A stretch of 64,000 nt of DNA, taken from positions 1-64,000 of the forward strand of contig CAJQHR010000004.1 of assembly GCA_905478225.1 (NCBI GenBank), read 5' to 3'. The notes beneath the pieces are model-generated. The model had not been told where the DNA came from. It made no database searches and was given only the letters and a program-made list of their open reading frames with translations. Shown here in pieces: positions 42,791 to 53,201 of the stretch. This DNA is from an uncultured Crocinitomix sp. (GTDB lineage: Bacteria; Bacteroidota; Bacteroidia; Flavobacteriales_D; Crocinitomicaceae). The first letter of the stretch is position 1. The number at the start of each line of letters is the position of its first letter. Made by a program: the position numbers and the translations under genes.

Positions 42791-42972
42791 ACAGGGATAT
42801 ACACCATATGCTGAAAAAATGTTACATTTTAAGCTGAATTCTGACTTTTACAGTTTAAAATTAGAACAGGTGTTTAGCAGTAAGGGCGCGTTGAATCAAT
42901 AAAACAGAAGGTTCAGGATTTATTGGCAACACAACAGGTTACTTTTCGCTATTTTTACCAAAACGACTTGAA

Positions 42973-45580
42973 ATGCGCTATTTATTCATTCTTCTCTTCT
43001 CTCTCTCTAACTTTCTGTCGTTTGGCCAGAATTTAAATTATGAGCCAAATGAACTACTTGTGCAATTTGAACCTGGCACAAATACAGATGAATTTATTCG
43101 AAAGTTTGAAGCGAGAGAACAACTTGGTATTATTGGTTTAGAGCAGGTTAGTGAAATCGTAAATATCTATCTCATTAAATTTCATGAACCAAAGTTGGAT
43201 TTGGATCAAGTTATAGGTGCACTATATGGTTATTATGACGTTAAAATTGTGCAAAAAAAATCATTTCGTAAGTGATAGAGAAACCATTCCAACAGATGCG
43301 CTGTTTGAAACTCAATGGCATTTAAAAAACACGGGTTTAGACGGCGGTGATGTTGATGCGGATATAGATGCAACAGATGCCTGGGATATTACCACTGGTG
43401 GTTTAACAACACATAACGATGCAATTGTAGTTTGTATTGTCGAAGGTGGTGGTGTCGATATTAACCATGCAGATTTGGCTGGAAACATTTGGAAAAACTA
43501 TGCGGAAATTCCTGACGACGGTATTGATAATGATGGAAATGGTTATGTAGATGATTATAATGGATGGAATGTGCAATCGGAAGATGATGCTGTAGGTTTT
43601 GGAAGTCATGGAACACGCGTTAGCGGTATGATTGGCGCGACAGGAAACAACGGCGTTGGTATTTCTGGCGTAAATTGGGATGTAAAAATGATGGTGGTTA
43701 AAGGGCAACAAGCCTCGAATGAAGCCACGGTCATTGCGGCTTACTCCTATCCGCTTAAAATGCGTAAATTCTATAACGAATCTTTTGGTGCCGTGGGTGC
43801 TTTTGTCGTTGCAACTAATTCTTCATGGGGAATTGATGGTGGCGACCCAGCTGACTCGCCACTTTGGTGCGCTATGTACGATTCATTAGGTATGCAAGGC
43901 ATTATAAGTGTTGGCGCCACTACAAATAGCAATTTAAATGTCGAAGAATCGGGTGATTTACCAACCAATTGTACGAGTGAGTTTTTTATTGGGGTGACTA
44001 TGACCAATAATGAAGATGTACGCGCTGGGTCGGGTTATGGCACAACTTCAGTTGATTTAGCCGCGCCAGGAAGCGCGGTTCGTTTAACCGTTCCGGGCGA
44101 TTTATATTCAACAACTAGCGGCACTTCTTTTGCAACTCCTTGTGTAACTGGTGCCCTTGCTTTAGCTTATTCGGCGCCTTGCGCTGAGTTTATCAATTTC
44201 GTAAAATATGATCCTGCCGCAGCCGCCTTGCAAATGCGCCAATACATTTTTAATGGAGTGGATGAATTGGTGGCCTTAGACAGTGAAGTCGCCACAGGTG
44301 GAAGACTTAATGTGAACAATTCCATTCAATTAATAATGGATGATTGTGATGAGGACGCCTGTATTTCTCCATACAATATGCGCGCAACTGAAATTTCGGA
44401 TACTTCTGCGAATGTGCATTGGGATGGTTTTACGGCGGATTATATCTTGACCATTACACCGGAAGGTGGAACTTCGGCTGACTTTACAATCGAGGGCGGA
44501 ACAACCTTATCATTCGATACACTATCGCCTTGCACCAATTACACCATTACGCTTCAATCGATTTGTGAAGATGAGATTTTGAGTGATCCTTCTTTTGAAC
44601 TTTCTTTTATTACAGATGGTTGTTGTACCAATCCTGAATTGGCAAATCCTTCAAAAACTGAAAATGATTTGACCATTACATGGAACGAAATTTTATATGC
44701 CACTCAATATAATTTCCGTTATTCAATTGCCGGAGAAGAAGATTGGACAGAGTTAATTGATGTTTCCTCCCCAATCACTATTGATGAACTTGAAAAATGT
44801 ACTGAATACGATTTTCAGATTTATACACTATGTGCGGACAGCACAAGAGGATACAGTAAATCTCAAGTGTTTAGAACCTTAGGCTGCGGTGTTTGCATTG
44901 AATTAGATTATTGTCCTGTTATTGGAGCGAATATCACTTATGAATGGATTGATTCGGTCAAAGTAAATGGCTACGCCAACCAAACCGCTAAAAATGCAGG
45001 CTGGTTCCGTTCAGAGCAAATCATTACAGCACTAACTCCTGGCGACACGTATAAATTTAGAGTGGTTCCTGATTTTACAAGTGGATCATTTACGGAACGT
45101 TATTCCATCTTCATAGATTACAATCACAACGGTGAATTTGACTTGCCCGAAGAAGCTCCAATAGACGATTATATGGTGTTGGGCGGACTAACACAAGATA
45201 TTACAATTCCGCTGGATGCTGCCTTGGGTGTTACCAAAATTCGTTTTGCAATGGCGGCATTGTCTAGCCCTGAGCCTTGCCCTACCTCGGCCTTTTTTGG
45301 CGAATATGAGGACTATTGCGTTTATATTGGACCGCAGCTTTCTATCCCTGAAAATGAAATGGAATTGTCTGTATATCCAAACCCTGCCAACGGAGAGTTG
45401 TATGTGAAAAGTAATTCTGAAATCACTCAAATCAACATCTTTTCAAATGATGGGAAATTAGTGTTGAATGAAAGCAATTATAATGGCAGTCCACTAAGCA
45501 TTGATTTTTTAAGTCCTGGTATTTATATCATTCAAGTAGAATCAACCTTAGGTTTAGTAACCAAGAAATTTGTAAAATAA
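42973..45580 (+). pseudogene. S8 subtilisin-like protease with FN3/GEVED and T9SS type A sorting domain; apparent frameshift at A8 run
   Basis: N-terminal signal/propeptide frame ends at A8 (43253-43260); next frame continues NHFVSDRETIPTDALFETQWHLKNTGLDGG; SGTSFATPCVTGALALAYS; C-term LSVYPNPANGELYVKS. Confidence 0.85.
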
Positions 45581-45587
45581 TAGTTGA

Positions 45588-45767
<180 letters not shown>

Positions 45768-45836
45768 TGACAAACTTATGATCAATCTCAGTTATATATC
45801 CATAAAATGACCTAATTTTGCATTTTTATTAAAATC

Positions 45837-46451
45837 ATGCAACACATTATTCATCCGCAAAATCCAGACCCGCAAAAGATTGCACTTATCGCAGACTTGC
45901 TTGAACGCGGTGGAATAATTGTGTACCCTACAGATACAGTTTATGCACTAGGTTGCAGTTTGCAACATAAGCGTGCAATTGAAAAATTGGCAAAACTAAA
46001 AGGCATTAAACTAAAACATGCCAATTTCTCAATCATCTTTAATGATTTAAGCCAACTGTCTGATTATGCCAAACATATTGACCGACCGACTTATAAAATT
46101 TTAAATAAAAATTTACCTGGTCCATTCACCTTCATTTTAGAGGCCACCAGTAAAATTACAAAACTCTTTGATAGCAGTAAAAAAACTGTGGGTATTCGAA
46201 TTCCTGACAATAATATTGTGCTTCAAATTGTCGAGCGTCTAGGTCACCCGTTAGTCACAACATCAGTCCATGATGAGGATGAGGTAATTGAATACTCGAC
46301 AGATCCGAGTTTAATTTCAGGACAATGGGAAGATAAAGTTGATGCAGTAATTGATGGCGGTTACGGACTCAACGTCCCTTCAACGGTTGTGGACCTTTCT
46401 AATGGAGACGTGGACATTATTCGTGAGGGCATTGGAGAATTGCTATACTAA
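45837..46451 (+). CDS. L-threonylcarbamoyladenylate synthase (Sua5/YciO/YrdC/YwlC family)
   Basis: GGIIVYPTDTVYALGCS, KRAIEKLAKLKG, STVVDLSNGDVDIIREG. Confidence 0.93.
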   Translation: MQHIIHPQNPDPQKIALIADLLERGGIIVYPTDTVYALGCSLQHKRAIEKLAKLKGIKLKHANFSIIFNDLSQLSDYAKHIDRPTYKILNKNLPGPFTFILEATSKITKLFDSSKKTVGIRIPDNNIVLQIVERLGHPLVTTSVHDEDEVIEYSTDPSLISGQWEDKVDAVIDGGYGLNVPSTVVDLSNGDVDIIREGIGELLY

Positions 46452-46757
46452 ATTTTGATGATTTGATTCTATCATGATTTGATGTGTCAATCAATCGACC
46501 ATAATGAATCACTATAAAACCATCAAACAAAACGGAAACATTCCAAATAAATTAACTTCGTGAAGTTACATAATTCAAGTGATCATTAATCTAAATTCAC
46601 ATCTCAAAAGTCAGCTAAACAGTACGTCTTCAAAAATTCAAAGCCTTACTGATTGCGCATCAGTTCGAGTGATTTTTAAATAAGCGAAGCGCTTTTAAAA
46701 ATTGTAGCGATAACAAGCGCAAAAATTCTTAATTTTAAGCTCAAGAAATTATTTAAC

Positions 46758-48377
46758 GTGGTATTAAATTACATTTGGATCAGCTTTTTTTTACTGGCAT
46801 TGCTCGTAGCAATTGTGCGAACAATTGACGGCGATTCTGGAGTTTTTCAAGCCATTGTTGACAGCACCTTTAGTTTAGCGGAGGTTGCTTTTGACATTTC
46901 TATAGGTTTAACAGGCATCTTATGTTTGTGGTTAGGAATCATGAAGATTGGAGAAAAGGGAGGAGCCGTGCAAGCTTTATCTCGCTTAGTTGGTCCTTTC
47001 TTTAACAAACTTTTTCCTGATGTTCCTGAAGATCATCCTGCACGCGGTGCCATGCTCATGAATTTTTCGGCAAATATGTTGGGGCTGGACAATGCTGCAA
47101 CGCCAATGGGTTTAAAAGCCATGAACGATTTGCAGGAACTCAACGACAAAAAGGACACGGCTTCCAATGCCATGATCATGTTTTTGGTGCTCAACACATC
47201 CGGATTAACGTTGATTCCTGTGGCGGTAATGAACTATCGGAATTCCTTTGGTGCAGAGAATCCTGCTGACATTTTTATCCCTATTTTAATCTCTACTTTT
47301 TTCGCCTCTATTGTTGGTTTAATCGTTGTGGCTATCTATCAAAAAATCAATTTATTTGACAAAGTGATCCTGGCCTATCTTGGTGGTCTAACGCTTGTAA
47401 TTGTTGGACTTATCTATTATTTCAATCAACTCTCACCAGAAGAGCTACAAACGCAATCCGCCTTATTAAGTAATATCATTCTTTACGGAATAATTTGCGC
47501 CTTTATAATAATGGGCTTAACCAAAAAGGTAAACATTTACGAAAGTTTTGTAGAAGGCGCAAAGGACGGATTTGGCATTGCCATTAAAATCATTCCCTAC
47601 TTGGTAGCCATCCTAGTTTCCATTGGTGTTTTCAGAGCTTCTGGAGCAATGGATTATTTAATGGACGGTTTTAAATGGTTTTTTGGTTACTTTTTTACAG
47701 ATGTTGCATTTGTTGATGGACTACCAACCGCATTTATGAAACCATTAAGCGGTTCAGGAGCGCGCGGTATGATGATAGAATCGTTCAATACATTCGGTGT
47801 AGATAGTTTTGTAGGTAGACTTACCTCTACCATGCAAGGAGCAACGGATACAACGTTCTATATTATTGCTGTCTATTTTGGATCTGTTGGAATTCGTAAA
47901 ACGCGTTATGCAATTAAAGCTGGCTTGTTAGCAGATTTAGGCGGCATAATTGCAGGAATTATTATTGCCACCATGTTCTTTGGTGGAGATGCCAATAAAG
48001 AAACTTTAAAACCTGGGGATGTTGTGGCTAATTTCACCAGTAATTGGAACAATCATACGCCATCTGCAAATATGGAATATATGCAAAGTGGATGCATACT
48101 TTACGATCAGGCTTATGATACGCTTTGTTTTAACAGCGCAGAAATGGTCACAAATTTCATGTCGCCTGATTCTACAAAAGGGATAAACTTCGCTGTGCGC
48201 TCCATAAAAACTGTTGGCGAAGCACCTGATCAGGTTGTTTTTGCAAAATTAGCCTTTGCCTATGATCAAATTAAACGAGAAAATGTAGATGATTCGGATA
48301 GAACGATTCAAAAATCATTTGCTTTTAACTTTGCAAAAGGTAAAATCAAATCGATACAATATTTAGGTAATTTTTAA
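46758..48377 (+). CDS. nucleoside-recognition domain protein (SpmA-SpmB fusion type) with C-terminal extension
   Basis: Two gate-like regions; LGLDNAATPMGLKAM, PLSGSGARGMMIE, QGATDTTFYIIAVYFGSVGIR; ~110-aa soluble tail. Confidence 0.88.
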   Translation: MVLNYIWISFFLLALLVAIVRTIDGDSGVFQAIVDSTFSLAEVAFDISIGLTGILCLWLGIMKIGEKGGAVQALSRLVGPFFNKLFPDVPEDHPARGAMLMNFSANMLGLDNAATPMGLKAMNDLQELNDKKDTASNAMIMFLVLNTSGLTLIPVAVMNYRNSFGAENPADIFIPILISTFFASIVGLIVVAIYQKINLFDKVILAYLGGLTLVIVGLIYYFNQLSPEELQTQSALLSNIILYGIICAFIIMGLTKKVNIYESFVEGAKDGFGIAIKIIPYLVAILVSIGVFRASGAMDYLMDGFKWFFGYFFTDVAFVDGLPTAFMKPLSGSGARGMMIESFNTFGVDSFVGRLTSTMQGATDTTFYIIAVYFGSVGIRKTRYAIKAGLLADLGGIIAGIIIATMFFGGDANKETLKPGDVVANFTSNWNNHTPSANMEYMQSGCILYDQAYDTLCFNSAEMVTNFMSPDSTKGINFAVRSIKTVGEAPDQVVFAKLAFAYDQIKRENVDDSDRTIQKSFAFNFAKGKIKSIQYLGNF

Positions 48378-48385
48378 ATTGAAAT

Positions 48386-48862
48386 ATGTTTGGACGTAAA
48401 AAGAAGAAGAGTGAAGCGGCAGATGTGACTGAAGTTGTAAAATTAAAGCCACTCAACTACCCCTCAAAAATATTAGTAGGTTGGGCAGAAGCAATTAGCG
48501 GTAATATTGAATTGCGCGATTGGTTCTTAAGCAGTGATGAATACAAAGAACTTGGAATGTGCATTCACGCATTATTGCTAAAAGATGATGCGAGAGACTG
48601 GTTGATGAAAAATGGATATGCCCATTTAATGGCAATGATAAATGGTGCAGAGGGTAATAAAGACGCCATTCATTGGTTAAACAAAGCTAACTTTCAAGTA
48701 TTAAAACATGTTGCACTCGCGGGGGATAGAGATGAGAAATCAACCAATTGGCTCATCAAAAATGGACATCAAGAATTTGCCATGATTGCGGAGCGAATTC
48801 GAGTATTAAAAGATCAAATTGAAGATACCCATAATGACATTCACAGCATAGGTAAAGATTAA
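48386..48862 (+). CDS. hypothetical protein
   Basis: 158-aa helical ORF 9 bp after the SpmAB-like gene. Confidence 0.65.
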   Translation: MFGRKKKKSEAADVTEVVKLKPLNYPSKILVGWAEAISGNIELRDWFLSSDEYKELGMCIHALLLKDDARDWLMKNGYAHLMAMINGAEGNKDAIHWLNKANFQVLKHVALAGDRDEKSTNWLIKNGHQEFAMIAERIRVLKDQIEDTHNDIHSIGKD

Positions 48863-48871
48863 CCTGCGTGG

Positions 48872-49330
48872 CTAAAATCGTGTGAGATTGTAATCATAGC
48901 TGACCGTATCTAAATCCAAATGAAAATAGAAACCGGTATCTAAAAATTCATACTGAAAGACCGTATCAAGGATGTAAAGCGAGTCGACAGCATCATCTGC
49001 TATTAATTCCGCAACAAATGCAGTATTTATAAACTCAATAGTACCAGGTTGCAACTTAAAAAAACCACTGCATGAATATGGCGCATTTGAACTCGTGTCT
49101 CCCCCCAAAATAAAAGTTGAATCAACTTCATTCAACGCCAAGTGCACCACCCCAGCTCCAATCGTGTCTGAACCATTATAAATACGACTGAAAACACCCC
49201 TGTAAATTCCGTTTGTTGGCGTTAAAGGTTCATCTTTTTTACAACTGGCAAATACCAGTATCACTGCGAAAAGAGTACCAAAGAGTATTTTCAATTTCAT
49301 GCAGCAAATATACGAAAGGGATATGCCCAC
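48872..49330 (-). CDS. hypothetical lipoprotein
   Basis: MKLKILFGTLFAVILVFASCKKDEP lipobox; likely starts at the internal Met. Confidence 0.65.
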   Translation of the reverse strand: MGISLSYICCMKLKILFGTLFAVILVFASCKKDEPLTPTNGIYRGVFSRIYNGSDTIGAGVVHLALNEVDSTFILGGDTSSNAPYSCSGFFKLQPGTIEFINTAFVAELIADDAVDSLYILDTVFQYEFLDTGFYFHLDLDTVSYDYNLTRF

Positions 49331-49463
49331 ATCAATAAAATGAGCTATAAATTTTTGAGCGAGGGTGTTTTAATGGAATTAAGGTTGGAATCCCATTCGA
49401 TTTTGTGAAATAAAACTTTAAGCTGAAAAATTTATTATATTGTCTCTTCAAAATTAACATACT

Positions 49464-51149
49464 ATGACAAAAATCGTTGGATCCGATATTGAGATCGCTC
49501 AAGCTGCCCAAATGCAGCACATTAGAGATATTGCAAGTAAACTAGACATTCAAGAAGACGACCTTGAACTCTATGGTAAATACAAGGCAAAACTACCTTT
49601 ATCCTTAATTGACCCCGATAAGGTTGCGGATAGTAATTTAATACTCGTAACCGCCTTAACTCCGACTCCAGCTGGAGAAGGAAAAACAACTACGTCAATT
49701 GGTTTAACAGAAGGCTTGAATAAAATTGGTAAAAAAGCGACAGTAGTATTGCGTGAGCCATCATTAGGACCAGTATTTGGAATTAAAGGTGGCGCAGCAG
49801 GTGGCGGTTATTCACAAGTTGTACCAATGGAAGATATTAACTTGCATTTTACAGGTGATTTTTCTGCCATTGAAAAAGCGAACAACCTGTTATCAGCTTT
49901 AATTGATAACAATATCCAAAGCAGAACCAGAAGTTTAGGCATAGATCCAAGAACGATTGGTTGGAAACGTGTCATGGATATGAATGATAGAGCTTTGCGC
50001 GACATTACAATAGGTCTAGGTGGAACCGCAAATGGAATTCCTCGTCAAGATGGATTTAATATTACACCGGCATCAGAGGTAATGGCCATTTTATGTATGG
50101 CTGAAGATTTTGAGGATTTAAAAACGCGCCTTGGTAATATTTACATAGGATTAACATGGATAGATAAAAAACCAATTTACGCGCGCGATTTAAAAGCGGA
50201 AAACGCCATGGCTATTTTATTGAAAGATGCCATTAAGCCAAACCTTGTTCAAACCTTAGAAGGAAACCCAGCAATTATTCACGGCGGACCATTTGCAAAC
50301 ATTGCACAAGGAACAAATACGATTTTGGCAACAAAAATGGGGCTTTCATTATCAGAATATGTGGTAACAGAAGCTGGTTTTGGAGCGGATTTAGGAGCTG
50401 AGAAATTCTTAGACATAAAATGTGTTTCTGGTGGATTAAAGCCTAAAGCAACGTTACTTGTAGCGACTATTCGTGCTTTACGTCACCACGGAGGTGCGCC
50501 AAAAGAAGAATACAATACACCAAGTGTTGAACGTGTTGGTGTTGGTTTAGCCAATTTAGACAAGCACATTGAAAACATGCAAAAATTTGGATTAAATCCG
50601 GTTGTTGCAATAAACGCTTTCCCAACTGATAGCGCTGAAGAAGTAGCATTAATTAAAGAAAGATGTGCCGCTAAAGGAGTAAATGCATTAGTTGGTAACG
50701 GCTGGGCAGATGGCGGAGAAGGAATGACGGATTTGGCACATGCAGTTGTTGATGTGATAGAAAATGGGGATAACGAGTTCAAACAATTATATGATTGGAA
50801 TGCTCCGGTTAAAGAAAAAATTGAAACAATTGCGCGTGAAATTTATGGTGCAGATGGTGTTGATTATAGCAAGGAAGCTTTAACTGGTTTGAAAAATATT
50901 GAGGCCTTAGGATTAAGCAGACTTCCAATTTGTATGGCAAAAACACAAAAATCATTTTCGGATAATGACAAATTATTAGGAAGACCTTCTGGATTTAGAG
51001 TTTCGGTGAGAGAATTTGAATTTGCCGCAGGTGCGGGATTCATTATTCCAATTTTAGGAAAAATGATGCGTATGCCAGGTTTACCGGCTACCCCTGCATC
51101 AGAAGGAATGCATATCGATAAGGATGGAAAAATTTCGGGATTATCTTAA
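49464..51149 (+). CDS. fhs: formate--tetrahydrofolate ligase
   Basis: TPTPAGEGKTTTSIGLTEGL, REPSLGPVFGIKGGAAGGGYSQV, MRMPGLPATPASEGMHID. Confidence 0.97.
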   Translation: MTKIVGSDIEIAQAAQMQHIRDIASKLDIQEDDLELYGKYKAKLPLSLIDPDKVADSNLILVTALTPTPAGEGKTTTSIGLTEGLNKIGKKATVVLREPSLGPVFGIKGGAAGGGYSQVVPMEDINLHFTGDFSAIEKANNLLSALIDNNIQSRTRSLGIDPRTIGWKRVMDMNDRALRDITIGLGGTANGIPRQDGFNITPASEVMAILCMAEDFEDLKTRLGNIYIGLTWIDKKPIYARDLKAENAMAILLKDAIKPNLVQTLEGNPAIIHGGPFANIAQGTNTILATKMGLSLSEYVVTEAGFGADLGAEKFLDIKCVSGGLKPKATLLVATIRALRHHGGAPKEEYNTPSVERVGVGLANLDKHIENMQKFGLNPVVAINAFPTDSAEEVALIKERCAAKGVNALVGNGWADGGEGMTDLAHAVVDVIENGDNEFKQLYDWNAPVKEKIETIAREIYGADGVDYSKEALTGLKNIEALGLSRLPICMAKTQKSFSDNDKLLGRPSGFRVSVREFEFAAGAGFIIPILGKMMRMPGLPATPASEGMHIDKDGKISGLS

Positions 51150-51153
51150 TCCA

Positions 51154-51960
51154 ATGAAAGGCATATCGAAATACGAAGGGATACAATTTAAAGAAGGGTC
51201 GACTACGAAAGTAGTCGACCCTTTAACCATTGAGCATGCGCTACAAATTGACATAAACGGTAAATCATTTACGGTGGTAATGCAAACTCCCGGAGATGAA
51301 ATTGACTTGGCAAGAGGTTTATTGTTCGCAGAGGATGTTATTGGTACAAAAACGCCTGTAAAATTTGAATCTCATTTAAATAAAAATGGGCTCATAGAGC
51401 GCTTAGATGCCATTATTCCTGAAGATCAAATTGGGGATGGGTATTTAAGTACGCGTAGCTTACTTTCAGTTTCTTCTTGCGGAATATGCGGTAAACAATC
51501 ACTAGAAGATTTGCAATTTCAAGAGGGTGAATTATCTTCGGAGAACCGTCTTTTAAAAGTTGATGTTGATGCTATTTTTACCATGCAAAAGCAAATGATT
51601 GAAAGTCAATTGAATTTTCAGCAAACTGGAGGTTGTCATGGTGTAGCTGCATTTACGCTTGATGGTGAAATGCTTGGATTAAAAGAAGATATTGGCCGAC
51701 ATAACGCCATGGACAAATTAGTGGGAAGCTTATTACGAGCTGGAATTTTAAGGAAAGCGAAAATCATTACATTTAGTGGCAGACTTTCATACGAAATTGT
51801 ATCTAAAGCATTTCGTGCAAAAATCCCCACTATTATGGCGGTATCTGCTCCCTCTACTTTAGCAATTGATTTTGCCAAAGAATACGGCATTACGCTACTC
51901 GCTTTTTCAAGAAATGGTAAAACAACTTGCTACGCCAACTGCAGCAAAACATCATTTTAA
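51154..51960 (+). CDS. fdhD: formate dehydrogenase accessory sulfurtransferase FdhD
   Basis: SVSSCGICGKQSLEDL CxxC, GGCHGVAAFTLDGE, EDIGRHNAMDKLVG; start MKGISKYEG preferred over the track start at 51124. Confidence 0.93.
   Translation: MKGISKYEGIQFKEGSTTKVVDPLTIEHALQIDINGKSFTVVMQTPGDEIDLARGLLFAEDVIGTKTPVKFESHLNKNGLIERLDAIIPEDQIGDGYLSTRSLLSVSSCGICGKQSLEDLQFQEGELSSENRLLKVDVDAIFTMQKQMIESQLNFQQTGGCHGVAAFTLDGEMLGLKEDIGRHNAMDKLVGSLLRAGILRKAKIITFSGRLSYEIVSKAFRAKIPTIMAVSAPSTLAIDFAKEYGITLLAFSRNGKTTCYANCSKTSF
51194..51223 (+). other. perfect 13-bp hairpin with GAAA tetraloop inside fdhD
   Basis: AAGGGTCGACTAC-GAAA-GTAGTCGACCCTT. Confidence 0.85.
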
Positions 51961-52052
51961 TATCAGTTATCGAAAATTAACACCCTCAAATCGATTCATT
52001 AATAGGATATTTAGATATTCTGAATACATTTGCTTAAAATTAAACAAGCACT

Positions 52053-52268
52053 ATGAAAAGAGTAATTTTTGGAGCGTTTATCGCCCTAGCAGTGCCGTCT
52101 TGCGGCGGAGAAGCAGATGTTAATGATGAAGTTGAAAACATTATTGATACTGAAGCAGTTGTAGAAATGGAAAATGCAACGAATGCAGTTGAAGAAGGTC
52201 TTCAAGACTTAGAAAATAATATTAACGAATTAAACAGTGATGTTGATTCACTATTAAACGGAATTTAA
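52053..52268 (+). CDS. small acidic lipoprotein
   Basis: MKRVIFGAFIALAVPSCGGE lipobox, Glu/Asn-rich helical remainder. Confidence 0.65.
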   Translation: MKRVIFGAFIALAVPSCGGEADVNDEVENIIDTEAVVEMENATNAVEEGLQDLENNINELNSDVDSLLNGI

Positions 52269-52270
52269 TC

Positions 52271-52897
52271 ATGAAAAGAATATTTGTATTAATCGCAGCT
52301 GTTGGATTCACAACTACAGCCTCAGCTCAATCTGGTTTTCAAAAAGTGGAAGAAGTTCAAACTGTTGGAACATCTGAAATCAATAAGGCTTCTGACAAAG
52401 TTGAAGGAGAAGCGCAAAGTTTTGCTGCTGAAACAAACGAAGGAATCACGAAAATAACTGACAAAGCGGAAGAAGTTGCTGATGATGCAGTGAATACTGC
52501 AACTGATGCAGTTGACAACCTTACTGGTGACGCTGAAGAAACAATAGATGGTGGTGCTGATATGGCAACTGAAGCAGCTGACGTTGCAACTGAAGAAGTT
52601 GGTGAAATGACACAAGATCGTGCTGACAATGCATCTGCTAACGCAGAAGCTACAAGCGAAAAAGCGTCAACTCAAGTTGCTGACATGGAAACTTCGGTTT
52701 CAGGAACAGAAGATAAAATTGCTGCTGCTAAAGAACGTGTGCAAGCTGCACTTGACAATGGTGATATTAAGCAGGATGAAGCTGATGCTAAATTTGCGAA
52801 AATTGCTGAAGCACAAGCGAAAGTTGATGCTGCGAAGTCTCAAATTGAAGCACAAAAAGGAAAAATTGATACATTAAATGGTCTAATCGGTAAATAA
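52271..52897 (+). CDS. secreted Ala/Glu-rich coiled-coil (LEA/apolipoprotein-like) protein
   Basis: Signal MKRIFVLIAAVGFTTTASAQ; low-complexity helical repeats. Confidence 0.65.
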   Translation: MKRIFVLIAAVGFTTTASAQSGFQKVEEVQTVGTSEINKASDKVEGEAQSFAAETNEGITKITDKAEEVADDAVNTATDAVDNLTGDAEETIDGGADMATEAADVATEEVGEMTQDRADNASANAEATSEKASTQVADMETSVSGTEDKIAAAKERVQAALDNGDIKQDEADAKFAKIAEAQAKVDAAKSQIEAQKGKIDTLNGLIGK

Positions 52898-52972
52898 TAA
52901 TCGATTATTAGAATAGCTGCACTATCTTTTAGACAAGCTATTTGAATGAGTAGTTAATTAACAATTGATAGG

Positions 52973-53005
52973 AAAAGAGAATCCTGTCGAATTCTCTTTT
53001 TTTTG
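52973..53005 (+). terminator. Rho-independent terminator
   Basis: AAAGAGAAT ... ATTCTCTTTTTTTT. Confidence 0.75.
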
Positions 53006-53201
53006 TGCCCAAAAAAGGGTTCAGAGTTTGAGTTGTGAGCAAGTGGGCGATTTACTTAATCCCTCAGTCGGCTAAGCGAACTCACTCAAAACTCACCCTG
53101 TCGAAAATAAATGTCGGTTAATCTAGAATCAGATTTCTGCGCCTAAGAACAACGTACATTTGTCCTAACAATTTAATAACCAAATAAATAAAACTATAAA
53201 T

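Noticed and set aside
52322-52877. Three overlapping ORFs on both strands within the coiled-coil gene
   Set aside because: By-products of low-complexity Ala/Glu/Thr codons; the sense ORF has a signal peptide and a sensible protein.
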